A DNA stretch of 64,000 nt, taken from NCBI GenBank assembly GCA_013823505.1, contig PNMH01000008.1, positions 1 to 64,000 of the forward strand, written 5' to 3'. The position numbers were made by a program, and so were the translations under genes. The notes under the pieces were generated by a model, which was not told where the DNA came from, did no database searches, and was given only the letters and a program-made list of their open reading frames with translations. Below, one piece after another: positions 50,536 to 58,264 of this stretch. Numbering within the stretch: position 1 is the stretch's first letter; each line of letters begins with the position of its first letter. This stretch comes from Polaromonas sp. (lineage in GTDB: Bacteria > Pseudomonadota > Gammaproteobacteria > Burkholderiales > Burkholderiaceae).

Positions 50536-52113
50536 TTACAAATCGCCAAGGCGGGCCAAGGTCAATACAGCCTGGTCCCGCACCGCCTGCCGCTCGGCAG
50601 GGTCCATGCGCTGCAGATTTTTGACCATCAGCGCGGTGCGGGGGCTCGATGCCAGTTCGGTCTCGTGGCGGTCCAGAAAGTTCCAGTAGAGCGTGGTCAC
50701 CGGGCAGGCCTGCGCACCCACACGCAGTTTGGGCTGGTAGCGGCAACCCTTGCAATGGTCGCTCATGCGGTCGATGTACTGCCCACTGGCCACATACGGT
50801 TTGCTGGTGAAGCGCCCGCCATCGGCGTAAAGCGCCATGCCGATCACGTTGGGCAGTTCCACCCACTCAATGGCGTCCACATAGACCGCGAGGTACCAGT
50901 CGGCCACCCGCTGCGGCTCCACTTCCGCGAGCAGAGCGAACTGCCCGGTGAGCATGAGGCGCTGGATGTGGTGCGCGTAACCGTGTTCGAGTGTCTGACC
51001 CACAGCATCCTTCATGCAGGCCATGTGGGTCTGTGCGTTCCAGTACCAAGCCGGCAGCGGGCGCGTGTGACCGTAGTGGTTGGCGGTCTTCATGCCGGGC
51101 ATGTCCATCCAGTACACGCCGCGGATGAACTCCCGCCAGCCCAGCACCTGGCGGATGAAGCCCTCCACACTGGCCAGCGGCAGGCCACGGTCGCGGTGCG
51201 CAGCCTCGGCCGCGGCCACCACCTCGCGCGGGTCGATCAGGTGCAGGTTGAGCGCCACCGACAGCAGCGAATGCCAGCCGAACGGCGTCTTGGTCCACAT
51301 CGCGTCCTGGTAGGTGCCGAACATTTCCAGGCGCTGATCGACAAAGTGCCGCAGGGCTTCACGCGCCTGCTCGGGCGTGACGGGCCAGGCAAAGCTTTTG
51401 AGATCACCCGGGTGATCGGCAAAACGCGTCTGCACGAATTCGATCACCTCGCGCGTGATGGCGTCGGGCTCGAACTGCGCGGGCGGTGTGATCAGCCCCG
51501 GCCCTTGTTTGGGGTAGCTCTTGCGGTTGTCCGCGTCGAAGTTCCACTGCCCGCCCACGGGCTGGCCACCGTCCATGAGCACACCGTGTTCGCGGCGCAT
51601 CTCGCGGTAGAAAAACTCCATGCGCCATTCCTTGCGGCCCTGGGTCCAACGTGCGAAACGCTGGCGGCTGCAGAAGAAATGTGTGTCGTCAAAGGTGCGC
51701 ATCGGCACCGCAGCCGCGGCGGCGGCGGCTTCAATGTCCTGCTGCAAGCGCCATTCACCCGCCTCGCAGAGCCACAGTGCCTGCGGCTGGAGTTCGGCCA
51801 ACACGTGTTGCAGGCGCGCGGGCAGCGAGGCGGTGGCGGGCTGGTCCAGCGCGGCGTCGTCCAGGTTCACGTAGCGCAGCGCAAAGCCCTTGCGCAACAG
51901 CGTCTGCTGAAAGTGCCGCATGGCCGAGAGGAACAGCGCGATGCGGGCCTTGTGGCTCCACACATGGCTGGCCTCGCCGGGCGCCTCGATCATCAACACC
52001 GCGTCCTGCGCGGGGTCGAAGCCGGCCAGGGCCGGGTTGCCGAGCCAGAGCTGGTCGCCCAACACCAGCACCAGACGGCGCAAAGGCCGGGGCAGGGGGA
52101 GCGGTGTGTTCAT
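50536..52113 (-). CDS. Fe-S bacterial cryptochrome/photolyase (PhrB/CryB-like)
   Basis: A 525-aa flavoprotein of the photolyase-related group, which repairs (6-4) photoproducts or acts as a blue-light receptor. The four cluster-ligating cysteines occur at Cys366, Cys454, Cys457 and Cys470 (MACMKDA; DHCKGCRYQ; AQACPVT), with the spacing known from Agrobacterium PhrB. The N-terminal RLVLVLGDQLWLGNPAL and the FAD-site region FIRQVLGWREFIRGVYW are typical. It overlaps the DUF2256 gene by 4 nt, placing it in the light-regulator operon. Confidence 0.92.
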   Translation of the reverse strand: MNTPLPLPRPLRRLVLVLGDQLWLGNPALAGFDPAQDAVLMIEAPGEASHVWSHKARIALFLSAMRHFQQTLLRKGFALRYVNLDDAALDQPATASLPARLQHVLAELQPQALWLCEAGEWRLQQDIEAAAAAAAVPMRTFDDTHFFCSRQRFARWTQGRKEWRMEFFYREMRREHGVLMDGGQPVGGQWNFDADNRKSYPKQGPGLITPPAQFEPDAITREVIEFVQTRFADHPGDLKSFAWPVTPEQAREALRHFVDQRLEMFGTYQDAMWTKTPFGWHSLLSVALNLHLIDPREVVAAAEAAHRDRGLPLASVEGFIRQVLGWREFIRGVYWMDMPGMKTANHYGHTRPLPAWYWNAQTHMACMKDAVGQTLEHGYAHHIQRLMLTGQFALLAEVEPQRVADWYLAVYVDAIEWVELPNVIGMALYADGGRFTSKPYVASGQYIDRMSDHCKGCRYQPKLRVGAQACPVTTLYWNFLDRHETELASSPRTALMVKNLQRMDPAERQAVRDQAVLTLARLGDL

Positions 52114-52268
52114 GCGGAGGTCTTGACGGGTTTGGCTCGGCAACGGTCGCTGCAGTACTTCACCTGGTCCCAGGTGCGTTCCCATTTCTTGCGCCAGGTC
52201 ATGGGTCGCCCGCAGGCGGCGCAGGGTTTTTGCGGCAGCGCCGCCTTGTTGCCTTTGAAACCGCTCAT
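52110..52268 (-). CDS. DUF2256 small zinc-ribbon-like protein
   Basis: A 52-aa protein with four cysteines in two pairs, CAACGRPMTWRKKW and YCSDRC, the DUF2256 pattern, suggesting a small zinc-binding fold. The family is often found beside photolyase/cryptochrome genes. It overlaps both the regulator gene upstream and the photolyase gene downstream by 4 nt. Role unknown; perhaps it aids cluster or cofactor insertion in the photolyase. Confidence 0.85.
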   Translation of the reverse strand: MSGFKGNKAALPQKPCAACGRPMTWRKKWERTWDQVKYCSDRCRAKPVKTSA

Positions 52269-53245
52269 GCGGCGTCCGCCAGGACTTGCGCACGCCAGCG
52301 TGCCACGCCAACCGGAATGTCTTGCAGCCGGGCCATGGGAAAGAAGATGGGGGCGGCACCGGGTGCCCGACCCCGCTGGGGTTTGAGCAGCACCGGGCAC
52401 TGACCACCGGCCCAGATCTCGACGCGCGGTGGCAAACGTTCGCGCAGCTGCTCCAGCGCGGCGCGCACGTCGCGGGCGTTCTGCGAGGCGGTGAAGCCCA
52501 GCGCGACGATGTCGGCACCGCTGGTGGCGGTGGCGGCCACGATGTCGGGAAGCGGCGTCTGCACGCCCAGCGGGATGGTGTGGCACCCCTCCATCACCAT
52601 GAAACACTCGGCCATGAGCAGGCCCAGGCTGTGCACCTCACCCGGCAGCGTGGTGATCAGGATGCGCGGCGGTGCCGGCTCGCGCGCCTGGGCCAGCTGG
52701 CCCAGCGCCTGGCGCATCACCGACTGCGCGATCTCGGTGTAGAGGTGCTCCTCGTAGACCTCCAGACGGCCTTCGAGCCAGGCCTGGCCGACCTGCACGT
52801 TCATGGGCACCACGCACTCGGTGATCAGGCGCGCGAGGCCGCGCTCCATCAAGATGCGCGCCATCGCCTGGCGCAGGCCGTGAGCGTCCTGGCGGCGCAG
52901 CAGGGGCATCCAGGGATCGATGACCTGGTCGGCCGCATCACCCACGGTGGACACTGGCGGTTGAATCCGCCGGGCTTGTTGTTGCGTATCCAGTGCGATG
53001 AGTTCGATCAGCGGCAACGCCACCACCCCGCCAGGCCGGTGCCCGGCATCGATGAGGCGACGGATGTGGCGCAGGCGAATCAGTTGTTCGTTGTCGTACT
53101 GGCGCTCACCCAGCGCGTCGCGCACCGGCATGGGAAAGCCATAGCGCCGCTCCCACACCCGAAGCGTGTCTTTGGACAGGCCGGTGTCGCGTTCAACATC
53201 GGCGATGCTGTGGCCAGCGGGGATTTCGGAGCTTGAGGTTGTCAT
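52265..53245 (-). CDS. LitR/CarH-type MerR regulator with B12-binding domain
   Basis: A 326-aa light-dependent repressor candidate. The MerR helix-turn-helix (residues 11-80) has SIADVERDTGLSKDTLRVWE. The four-helix cap has the W-x9-EH motif of CarH (Trp156, Glu166, His167), and the Rossmann domain has E-V-His205-S-L-G for the lower cobalamin ligand. Such proteins bind adenosylcobalamin, hold DNA as tetramers in the dark and let go when light breaks the Co-C bond. The ATG at 53245 is chosen over a TTG upstream. It is divergent from the peroxidase gene (43 bp). Confidence 0.9.
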   Translation of the reverse strand: MTTSSSEIPAGHSIADVERDTGLSKDTLRVWERRYGFPMPVRDALGERQYDNEQLIRLRHIRRLIDAGHRPGGVVALPLIELIALDTQQQARRIQPPVSTVGDAADQVIDPWMPLLRRQDAHGLRQAMARILMERGLARLITECVVPMNVQVGQAWLEGRLEVYEEHLYTEIAQSVMRQALGQLAQAREPAPPRILITTLPGEVHSLGLLMAECFMVMEGCHTIPLGVQTPLPDIVAATATSGADIVALGFTASQNARDVRAALEQLRERLPPRVEIWAGGQCPVLLKPQRGRAPGAAPIFFPMARLQDIPVGVARWRAQVLADAA

Positions 53246-53251
53246 GGACAA
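53239..53251. promoter_or_regulatory. Small palindrome over the light-regulator start codon
   Basis: TTGTC-ATG-GACAA has perfect 5-bp arms and spans the start of the LitR/CarH-type gene. It lies in the 43-bp divergent region, so it could be an autoregulatory site, but its short arms could arise by chance. It differs from published CarH/LitR operators I recall. Confidence 0.25.
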
Positions 53252-53288
53252 ATGATCCAATGTGGCAACAGATTATGGAGTTTTTGTC

Positions 53289-53909
53289 ATGAATTCAGCA
53301 CTTGTCCACGTCAATGTCCGTTTATTCCTGCGGCTGGCGGTGAGCGGCCTGGTCGCCGGCGGCGCGCTGTGGAGCCCGGCCGTGCAGGCACAGACGCCCA
53401 AGCCCGCAGCGGCAGCCACCGCCTGCCCGGCGCTGCTGCAGCACCGCTTTGACCGCCTGCAGGATGAAAAGCCGCAGTCGCTGTGCCAGTACAGCGGGCA
53501 GGTCGTGCTGGTGGTCAACACCGCCAGCTTCTGCGGCTTCACCAGCCAGTACGAAGGCCTGGAGGCCCTGTACGCCAAGTACAAATCGCAAGGGCTGGTG
53601 GTGCTCGGCTTCCCGGCCAACGACTTTGGCCGCCAGGAGCCGGGCAACAACCAGGCCATTGCCGACTTTTGCGAAAACACCTTCGGTGTGAAATTTCCGA
53701 TGTTCAGCAAGACCAGCGTGGTCGGGCGCGAGGCCAACCCGCTCTACAAACAGCTGGCCGCCAAAACCGGCGAGACACCTCAGTGGAACTTCCACAAGTA
53801 CTTGATCGGGCGCGACGGCCAGACCGTGCGCAGCTATCCGAGCACCCTGGAGCCGAAAAACCCTTCTTTCGTAAAGGACATCGAACGATTCCTCTCGACC
53901 AAATCGTGA
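53289..53909 (+). CDS. Periplasmic glutathione-peroxidase-family protein
   Basis: A 206-aa thiol peroxidase. The ATG at 53289 (MNSALVHVNVRL) gives a signal peptide ending near AVQAQTP, so it should act in the periplasm. The family motifs are clear: VVNTASFCGFTSQYEGLEAL with the peroxidatic Cys, LGFPANDFGRQEPGNN with Gln, and the WNFHKYLI block with Trp and Asn. It probably reduces lipid or organic peroxides. It stands next to the light-responsive regulator and before a lipid-modification operon, which fits a role in photo-oxidative stress. A tandem palindrome begins at its stop codon. Confidence 0.9.
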   Translation: MNSALVHVNVRLFLRLAVSGLVAGGALWSPAVQAQTPKPAAAATACPALLQHRFDRLQDEKPQSLCQYSGQVVLVVNTASFCGFTSQYEGLEALYAKYKSQGLVVLGFPANDFGRQEPGNNQAIADFCENTFGVKFPMFSKTSVVGREANPLYKQLAAKTGETPQWNFHKYLIGRDGQTVRSYPSTLEPKNPSFVKDIERFLSTKS

Positions 53910-53937
53910 CTGACCAGTCACAATAAAACTGTCCAGT
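53906..53937. promoter_or_regulatory. Tandem palindromic operator candidate
   Basis: GTGACTG-AC-CAGTCAC (53906-53921) is a perfect 7-bp inverted repeat. A second site, ACTG-TC-CAGT (53928-53937), repeats its core with centres 19 bp apart, close to two helix turns. The layout resembles paired operators of TetR-type dimers. It overlaps the peroxidase stop codon and lies about 290 bp before the lipid operon, so it may control that operon. Confidence 0.5.
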
Positions 53938-54224
53938 CTATTTTGAGCTCAGCTACCGTCATGAACGCCCACCCGTCCGACCGGAAACCCCGCCCCCGCG
54001 CATTCGTCCGGAACTTTTTTGGGCGCGTTTTTCTCTCAGTGGGCAAGTCGGTTCAGACGCCGGCTGCCGAATTCCGTTTTGCACTGCGAAGCCTGTCCGG
54101 TTCTTGTGACCGGGCTGAAATCCCGAGGCGCTTCTCCTCCTCCTCCCTCCCTCCCTTGTTCGTTTCGGGGCGCTTCGCAGGCTTTTGTATCCCGACCAGC
54201 ACCGCTGGCTCTCATTGAGGTCCG
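53910..54224. other. Gene-free leader region of the lipid-modification operon
   Basis: This 315-bp stretch begins with the tandem palindromes and an A/T-rich segment (53921-53945) that may hold the promoter. It continues with a pyrimidine-rich tract near 54130-54160. A 91-codon open frame (53943-54218) shows no signal, motif or coding bias typical of the genome, so I do not call it a gene. A long untranslated leader is likely. Confidence 0.5.
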
Positions 54225-55640
54225 ATGATGTACACGGACCTCCCCAACACCCCGGCCCGCATGGCCAACCGAGCTCCCCGCGTGGCCATCGTCGGCTCCG
54301 GCATTTCGGGGCTGGCCGCCGCCCACACGCTGCAAGGGCTGGCCGACATCACGCTCTTTGAAGCGGGTGACTACTTCGGCGGCCACACGCACACGGTCGA
54401 CATGACCCTGCCGAACGCCCACGGTGTGCCCACCACCTTCGGCGTGGACACCGGCTTCCTGGTGCTCAACGAACGCACCTACCCCAACCTGCTGGCGCTG
54501 TTTGCGCAGCTGGGTGTGCCGATTGCCAAGTCCGACATGTCGTTCTCGGTGCAGGCGCCGGGTGCCGCGCCCGGCGGCGGGCCGCTGGAGTGGAGCGGTT
54601 GCAACCTCTCCACCGTGTTTGCCCAGCGCCGCAACCTGTTCAACCCACGCTTCCTGCGCATGCTGGCCGACATCGTGCGCTTCAACCGCATCACGACGAA
54701 GTTGGCCGAGCAAGGCGAAGACCTGCGCGACAACAGCCCGCAGCTGCAACCGCTGGGTGACTTTCTGAAGGCGCAGGGCTTCTCGGCTGAATTCCGCGAC
54801 TGGTATTTCCTGCCCATGATGGGTTGCATCTGGAGTTGCCCGACGGACCAGATGCTGGCCTTCCCGGTGGCCACCATGGTCCGCTTCTGCCACAACCACG
54901 GCCTGATCCAGGTCACCAACCGACCGCAGTGGTACACGGTGGACGGCGGCGCGCGCCAGTACGTGCAGAAGATCACCAACCACATCGCCGACAAGCGACT
55001 GAACACGCCGGTGCAGCAGGTGCTGCGCGACGGCCAGGGTGTGCGCGTCGTCACCGACGGCCAGGTGGAGCGGTTTGATGCCATCGTGCTCGCCTGCCAC
55101 AGCGATCAGGCCCTTCGCCTGCTGGGCGGCGAAGCGTCGGCCAACGAGCGCGAGGTGCTCGGCGCCATCCGCTACCAGCCCAACCGCGCGGTGCTGCACA
55201 CCGACGCCTCGGTGCTGCCCAAGAGCCAACTTGCCTGGGCCGCCTGGAACTACGAACGTGCGCCCAGCCAGGGCGTGGAATCGGCCCAGGTCTGCCTGCA
55301 CTACCTGCTCAACCGACTGCAACCGTTGCCGGTTTCGCAACCGGTGGTGGTCTCGCTCAACCCGCAGCGCGAGATCGCGGCGAAACACGTGGTGGGCGAA
55401 TACGAATACGACCACCCGGTGTTCGACCTCGCCGCCATCCGCGCGCAAGCCCGTGTGCCGGCCATGCAGGGTCAGCTCAACACGTACTTTGCCGGCGCGT
55501 GGACCGGCTACGGCTTTCACGAAGACGGCCTGAAGTCGGGCCTGCACGCGGCGCGATCGCTGATCGATGCGCACCAGCTCGTGCCCATGACGCAGCGCGT
55601 CGAGGCCCAGCGCGCTGCCTTGCCTGGGGTGTTTGCGTGA
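54225..55640 (+). CDS. FAD-dependent amine-oxidase-like oxidoreductase (COG2907 type)
   Basis: A 471-aa flavoprotein. The dinucleotide-binding motif RVAIVGSGISGLAAAHTLQ starts the fold, followed by LFEAGDYFGGHTHTVDM and DTGFLVLNERTYPNL. The C-terminal TYFAGAWTGYGFHEDGLKSG is the second FAD motif. Relatives sit beside cyclopropane-fatty-acid-synthase homologues and are proposed to desaturate or oxidise methylated acyl chains. GAGG is 4 nt before this ATG and 7 nt before a second ATG at 54228, which may be the true start. The stop overlaps the next GTG start. Confidence 0.87.
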   Translation: MMYTDLPNTPARMANRAPRVAIVGSGISGLAAAHTLQGLADITLFEAGDYFGGHTHTVDMTLPNAHGVPTTFGVDTGFLVLNERTYPNLLALFAQLGVPIAKSDMSFSVQAPGAAPGGGPLEWSGCNLSTVFAQRRNLFNPRFLRMLADIVRFNRITTKLAEQGEDLRDNSPQLQPLGDFLKAQGFSAEFRDWYFLPMMGCIWSCPTDQMLAFPVATMVRFCHNHGLIQVTNRPQWYTVDGGARQYVQKITNHIADKRLNTPVQQVLRDGQGVRVVTDGQVERFDAIVLACHSDQALRLLGGEASANEREVLGAIRYQPNRAVLHTDASVLPKSQLAWAAWNYERAPSQGVESAQVCLHYLLNRLQPLPVSQPVVVSLNPQREIAAKHVVGEYEYDHPVFDLAAIRAQARVPAMQGQLNTYFAGAWTGYGFHEDGLKSGLHAARSLIDAHQLVPMTQRVEAQRAALPGVFA

Positions 55641-56473
55641 ACACCACGCCGGTCGCACAGATCGGCTTTGGACAGGTGCGCCACACGCGCCACCGCCCGC
55701 AGCGCAACGCCTTCGCCTACCCCACCTACTTCCTGATGCTGCCCATGCGCAGCCTGCGCCAGCACGGCCCCGGCGCCCTCGCACGCAACCGCCGCGCGGC
55801 GCTCAGCTTCAACGACGCCGACCACGGCGATGGCCGCGCGGACAGCCTGCATTGGCTCGACGAGTTGCTGAGCCAACACGGCATCGACGACGCGCAGGGC
55901 GAGGTGTGGCTGCACACCTACCCGCGTGTGCTGGGCTACACCTTCAAGCCGGTGAGCTTCTGGTACTGCCACCGGGTTGATGGCACGCTGCGCGCGGTGT
56001 TGGCCGAGGTGAACAACACCTTTGGCGAGCGCCACTGCTATTTGCTAGATGCGCCGCACTACGGTCAGCCGTGCGAGGCCTCCAAGGTGTTCCACGTGTC
56101 GCCGTTCTGCCCAGTGCGCGGCCGCTACCGCTTTGTCTTCATGCGCGCCGAGGGCACTACCCACCACGCCCTGCCGCGCACCGTGGCGCGCATCGATTAC
56201 TTCGACGACCTCGGCGCGAGTGCCGACAGCGAGCCCCTGCTCAACACCAGCGTGAGTGGCGAACTGCAGCCGCTGAACGCGCGCAGCCTGCGCCGCGCGC
56301 TGTGGTCCTACCCGGCCATGACCTTCGGCGTCATGGCCCGCATCCACTGGCAGGCCGTGCGCCTGTGGATCAAACGTGCGCCCTTTTTCCGCCAGCCGCC
56401 CGCTCCGGGCGACTTCGTCACCGCCGCCTCCCTGCCCGCGACTCCCGTGAACGCCGAACACAGCCACCCATGA
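55637..56473 (+). CDS. DUF1365 family protein
   Basis: A 278-aa protein of the DUF1365 family. Conserved blocks seen are VRHTRHRPQRNAFAYPTYFLML, split over the start, then YPRVLGYTFKPVSFWYCH, EVNNTFGERHCY and KVFHVSPFCPV. The start is a GTG inside the upstream stop (GTGA). Members almost always lie between an FAD oxidoreductase and a cyclopropane-fatty-acid-synthase-type gene, exactly as here, and are taken to act in fatty-acyl modification. The reaction is unknown. Confidence 0.9.
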   Translation: MNTTPVAQIGFGQVRHTRHRPQRNAFAYPTYFLMLPMRSLRQHGPGALARNRRAALSFNDADHGDGRADSLHWLDELLSQHGIDDAQGEVWLHTYPRVLGYTFKPVSFWYCHRVDGTLRAVLAEVNNTFGERHCYLLDAPHYGQPCEASKVFHVSPFCPVRGRYRFVFMRAEGTTHHALPRTVARIDYFDDLGASADSEPLLNTSVSGELQPLNARSLRRALWSYPAMTFGVMARIHWQAVRLWIKRAPFFRQPPAPGDFVTAASLPATPVNAEHSHP

Positions 56474-57699
56474 ACAGCTCCACCGCTTCCACCAGCCCCG
56501 CCGGTTTCTCGCTGCCACGCAACGCCCCCGCCGCCGCCCGCACCACGCTGCAACTGCTGCAGCGTCTGGTGCACGGCAGCCTCACGCTGCAACTGCCCGA
56601 CGGCTCGGTGCAGCGCTTCGGCCAGGTCGACGGCCCGCACGCGAGCATGAAGCTCAACAACTGGAACGTCTGCTCGGCCTCGCTCAAGTCGGGCGACATC
56701 GGCTTTGCCGAGACCTACATTGCCGGCGACTGGACGACATCGAACCTGCCCGCACTGCTCTCGCTGATGGTGGCCAACCGCCGCGAAGTGGAAGACGTGA
56801 TCTACGGCTCATGGCTCGGGCGTTTTGCCTACCGCGTCAAGCACTTGCTCAACCGCAACAGCAAGACCAACAGCCGCAAGAACATCCACGCCCACTACGA
56901 CCTGGGCAACGCGTTCTACGGCCTGTGGCTGGACGACACCATGAACTACTCGTCGGCCTGGTTCGAGACGCCAGACCAGACCATGGAATCCGCCCAACAC
57001 GCCAAGGTGCGCCGGGCGCTGCGCATGACCGATGTGAAACCCGGGGACCGCGTGCTGGAGATCGGCTGCGGCTGGGGCGCACTGGCCGAGAAGGCCACCT
57101 CCGAATTCGACGCCCACATCACCGGCGTCACGCTGTCCACCGAACAGCTGGCGTTTGCCAACGAACGCATGCAGCGCATCGGGCGCGAAGACCGGGCCGA
57201 CTTGCGCCTGCAGGACTACCGCGACATCGACGACGCACCGTTCGACGCGATCTGCTCGATCGAGATGGTCGAGGCCGTGGGCCGCGAGTACTGGCCCACC
57301 TACTTCCAGACCGTCTCGCGCCTGCTCAAACCCGGTGGCAAGGCCTGCGTGCAGAGCATCGTGATCGACGACGAGCACTTCGAGCGCTACATCAAGGGCA
57401 CGGACTTCATCCAGCAATACGTGTTCCCCGGTGGCTGCCTGCCCTGCCCGAGCGAGTTCCGTGCGCAGGCGGCCAAGGCCGGCCTGGAGGTGGTGGACGA
57501 ATTCGCCTTTGGCCTCGACTACGCCCGCACGCTGGCCATCTGGCGCGAACGTTTCCTGCACGAGCAGGAACGGGTCTTGCAGCTCGGCTTCGACCAGCGC
57601 TTCCTGCGCATCTGGGAGTTCTACTTGGCCTATTGCGAAGCCGCGTTCGAGCAAGGCAGCACCGACGTGGTCCAGTACACCTTGCGCAAGCCCGGTTGA
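56470..57699 (+). CDS. Cyclopropane-fatty-acid-synthase-family methyltransferase
   Basis: A 409-aa SAM-dependent enzyme that methylates or methylenates the double bond of phospholipid acyl chains. NIHAHYDLGNAFYGLWLDDTM and YSSAWF are CFA-synthase signatures; the SAM site is VLEIGCGWGALAEKA, and the C-terminal QYVFPGGCLPCPSE and YARTLAIWRERF are typical. The N-terminal non-catalytic domain is also present. In this gene order the product may be a methylated rather than a cyclopropane acyl chain, as in furan-fatty-acid pathways. It overlaps DUF1365 by 4 nt. Confidence 0.9.
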   Translation: MNSSTASTSPAGFSLPRNAPAAARTTLQLLQRLVHGSLTLQLPDGSVQRFGQVDGPHASMKLNNWNVCSASLKSGDIGFAETYIAGDWTTSNLPALLSLMVANRREVEDVIYGSWLGRFAYRVKHLLNRNSKTNSRKNIHAHYDLGNAFYGLWLDDTMNYSSAWFETPDQTMESAQHAKVRRALRMTDVKPGDRVLEIGCGWGALAEKATSEFDAHITGVTLSTEQLAFANERMQRIGREDRADLRLQDYRDIDDAPFDAICSIEMVEAVGREYWPTYFQTVSRLLKPGGKACVQSIVIDDEHFERYIKGTDFIQQYVFPGGCLPCPSEFRAQAAKAGLEVVDEFAFGLDYARTLAIWRERFLHEQERVLQLGFDQRFLRIWEFYLAYCEAAFEQGSTDVVQYTLRKPG

Positions 57700-57709
57700 G
57701 ACCCACCAC

Positions 57710-58264
57710 ATGAAACGCGCCGTCATTTCCTTCGCACTGCTCCTCGGCACGCTGTCAGGCGCGCCCGCGTTGGCGCAGGCGCCCGAGCCCACACTCAGCG
57801 CCGCGTTGCAGGACAAGACCGCCGTGGGCAAGGCACGCCTGCGCTACTGGGGCTTCGACGTGTACGACGCGAGCCTGTGGGCGTTGCCCGGCTTCGACAT
57901 CTCCCGCTTCGAGAACCAGCGCTTTGGCCTGGAGCTGGCCTACCTGCGCGACTTCAAAGGCGCGGACATCGCGGAGCGGTCCATCGACGAGATGAAGGGC
58001 CTGACCACCATTGAGCCGGCCCAGGCCACGCGCTGGACGCAGGCCATGAGCAACCTGTTCCCCGACGTGAAGCGCGGCGACCGCATCACCGGCGTGCATG
58101 TGCCCGGCAGCGGTGCGCGCTTCTACTTGAACGGCAGGCTGCTCGGCGAAGTGGCGGACGACGCTTTCTCACGCCTGTTCTTCGGCATCTGGCTCTCGCC
58201 CAAGACATCGCAGCCCCGCATGCGCGAGACCCTGATCCAGGGCATCGGCGGAACGCCGCGATGA
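57710..58264 (+). CDS. Exported chalcone-isomerase-like protein
   Basis: A 184-aa protein with a signal peptide (MKRAVISFALLLGTLSGAPALA). The mature part matches bacterial chalcone-isomerase-like proteins: GKARLRYWGFDVYDASLWALPG, FALELAYLRDFKG-like sequence (as FGLELAYLRDFKGADIAER) and the later FYLNGRLLGEVADDAFSRLFFGIWL. Members bind fatty acids or are exported companions of CFA-type operons; no flavonoid reaction should be assumed. It begins 10 nt after the methyltransferase and overlaps the transporter gene by 4 nt. Confidence 0.82.
   Translation: MKRAVISFALLLGTLSGAPALAQAPEPTLSAALQDKTAVGKARLRYWGFDVYDASLWALPGFDISRFENQRFGLELAYLRDFKGADIAERSIDEMKGLTTIEPAQATRWTQAMSNLFPDVKRGDRITGVHVPGSGARFYLNGRLLGEVADDAFSRLFFGIWLSPKTSQPRMRETLIQGIGGTPR

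Noticed and set aside
53943..54218. A 91-codon frame before the lipid operon
   Set aside because: It lacks the GC3 bias of real genes here, has no motif, and its ending is driven by a pyrimidine tract. Leader RNA is more likely.
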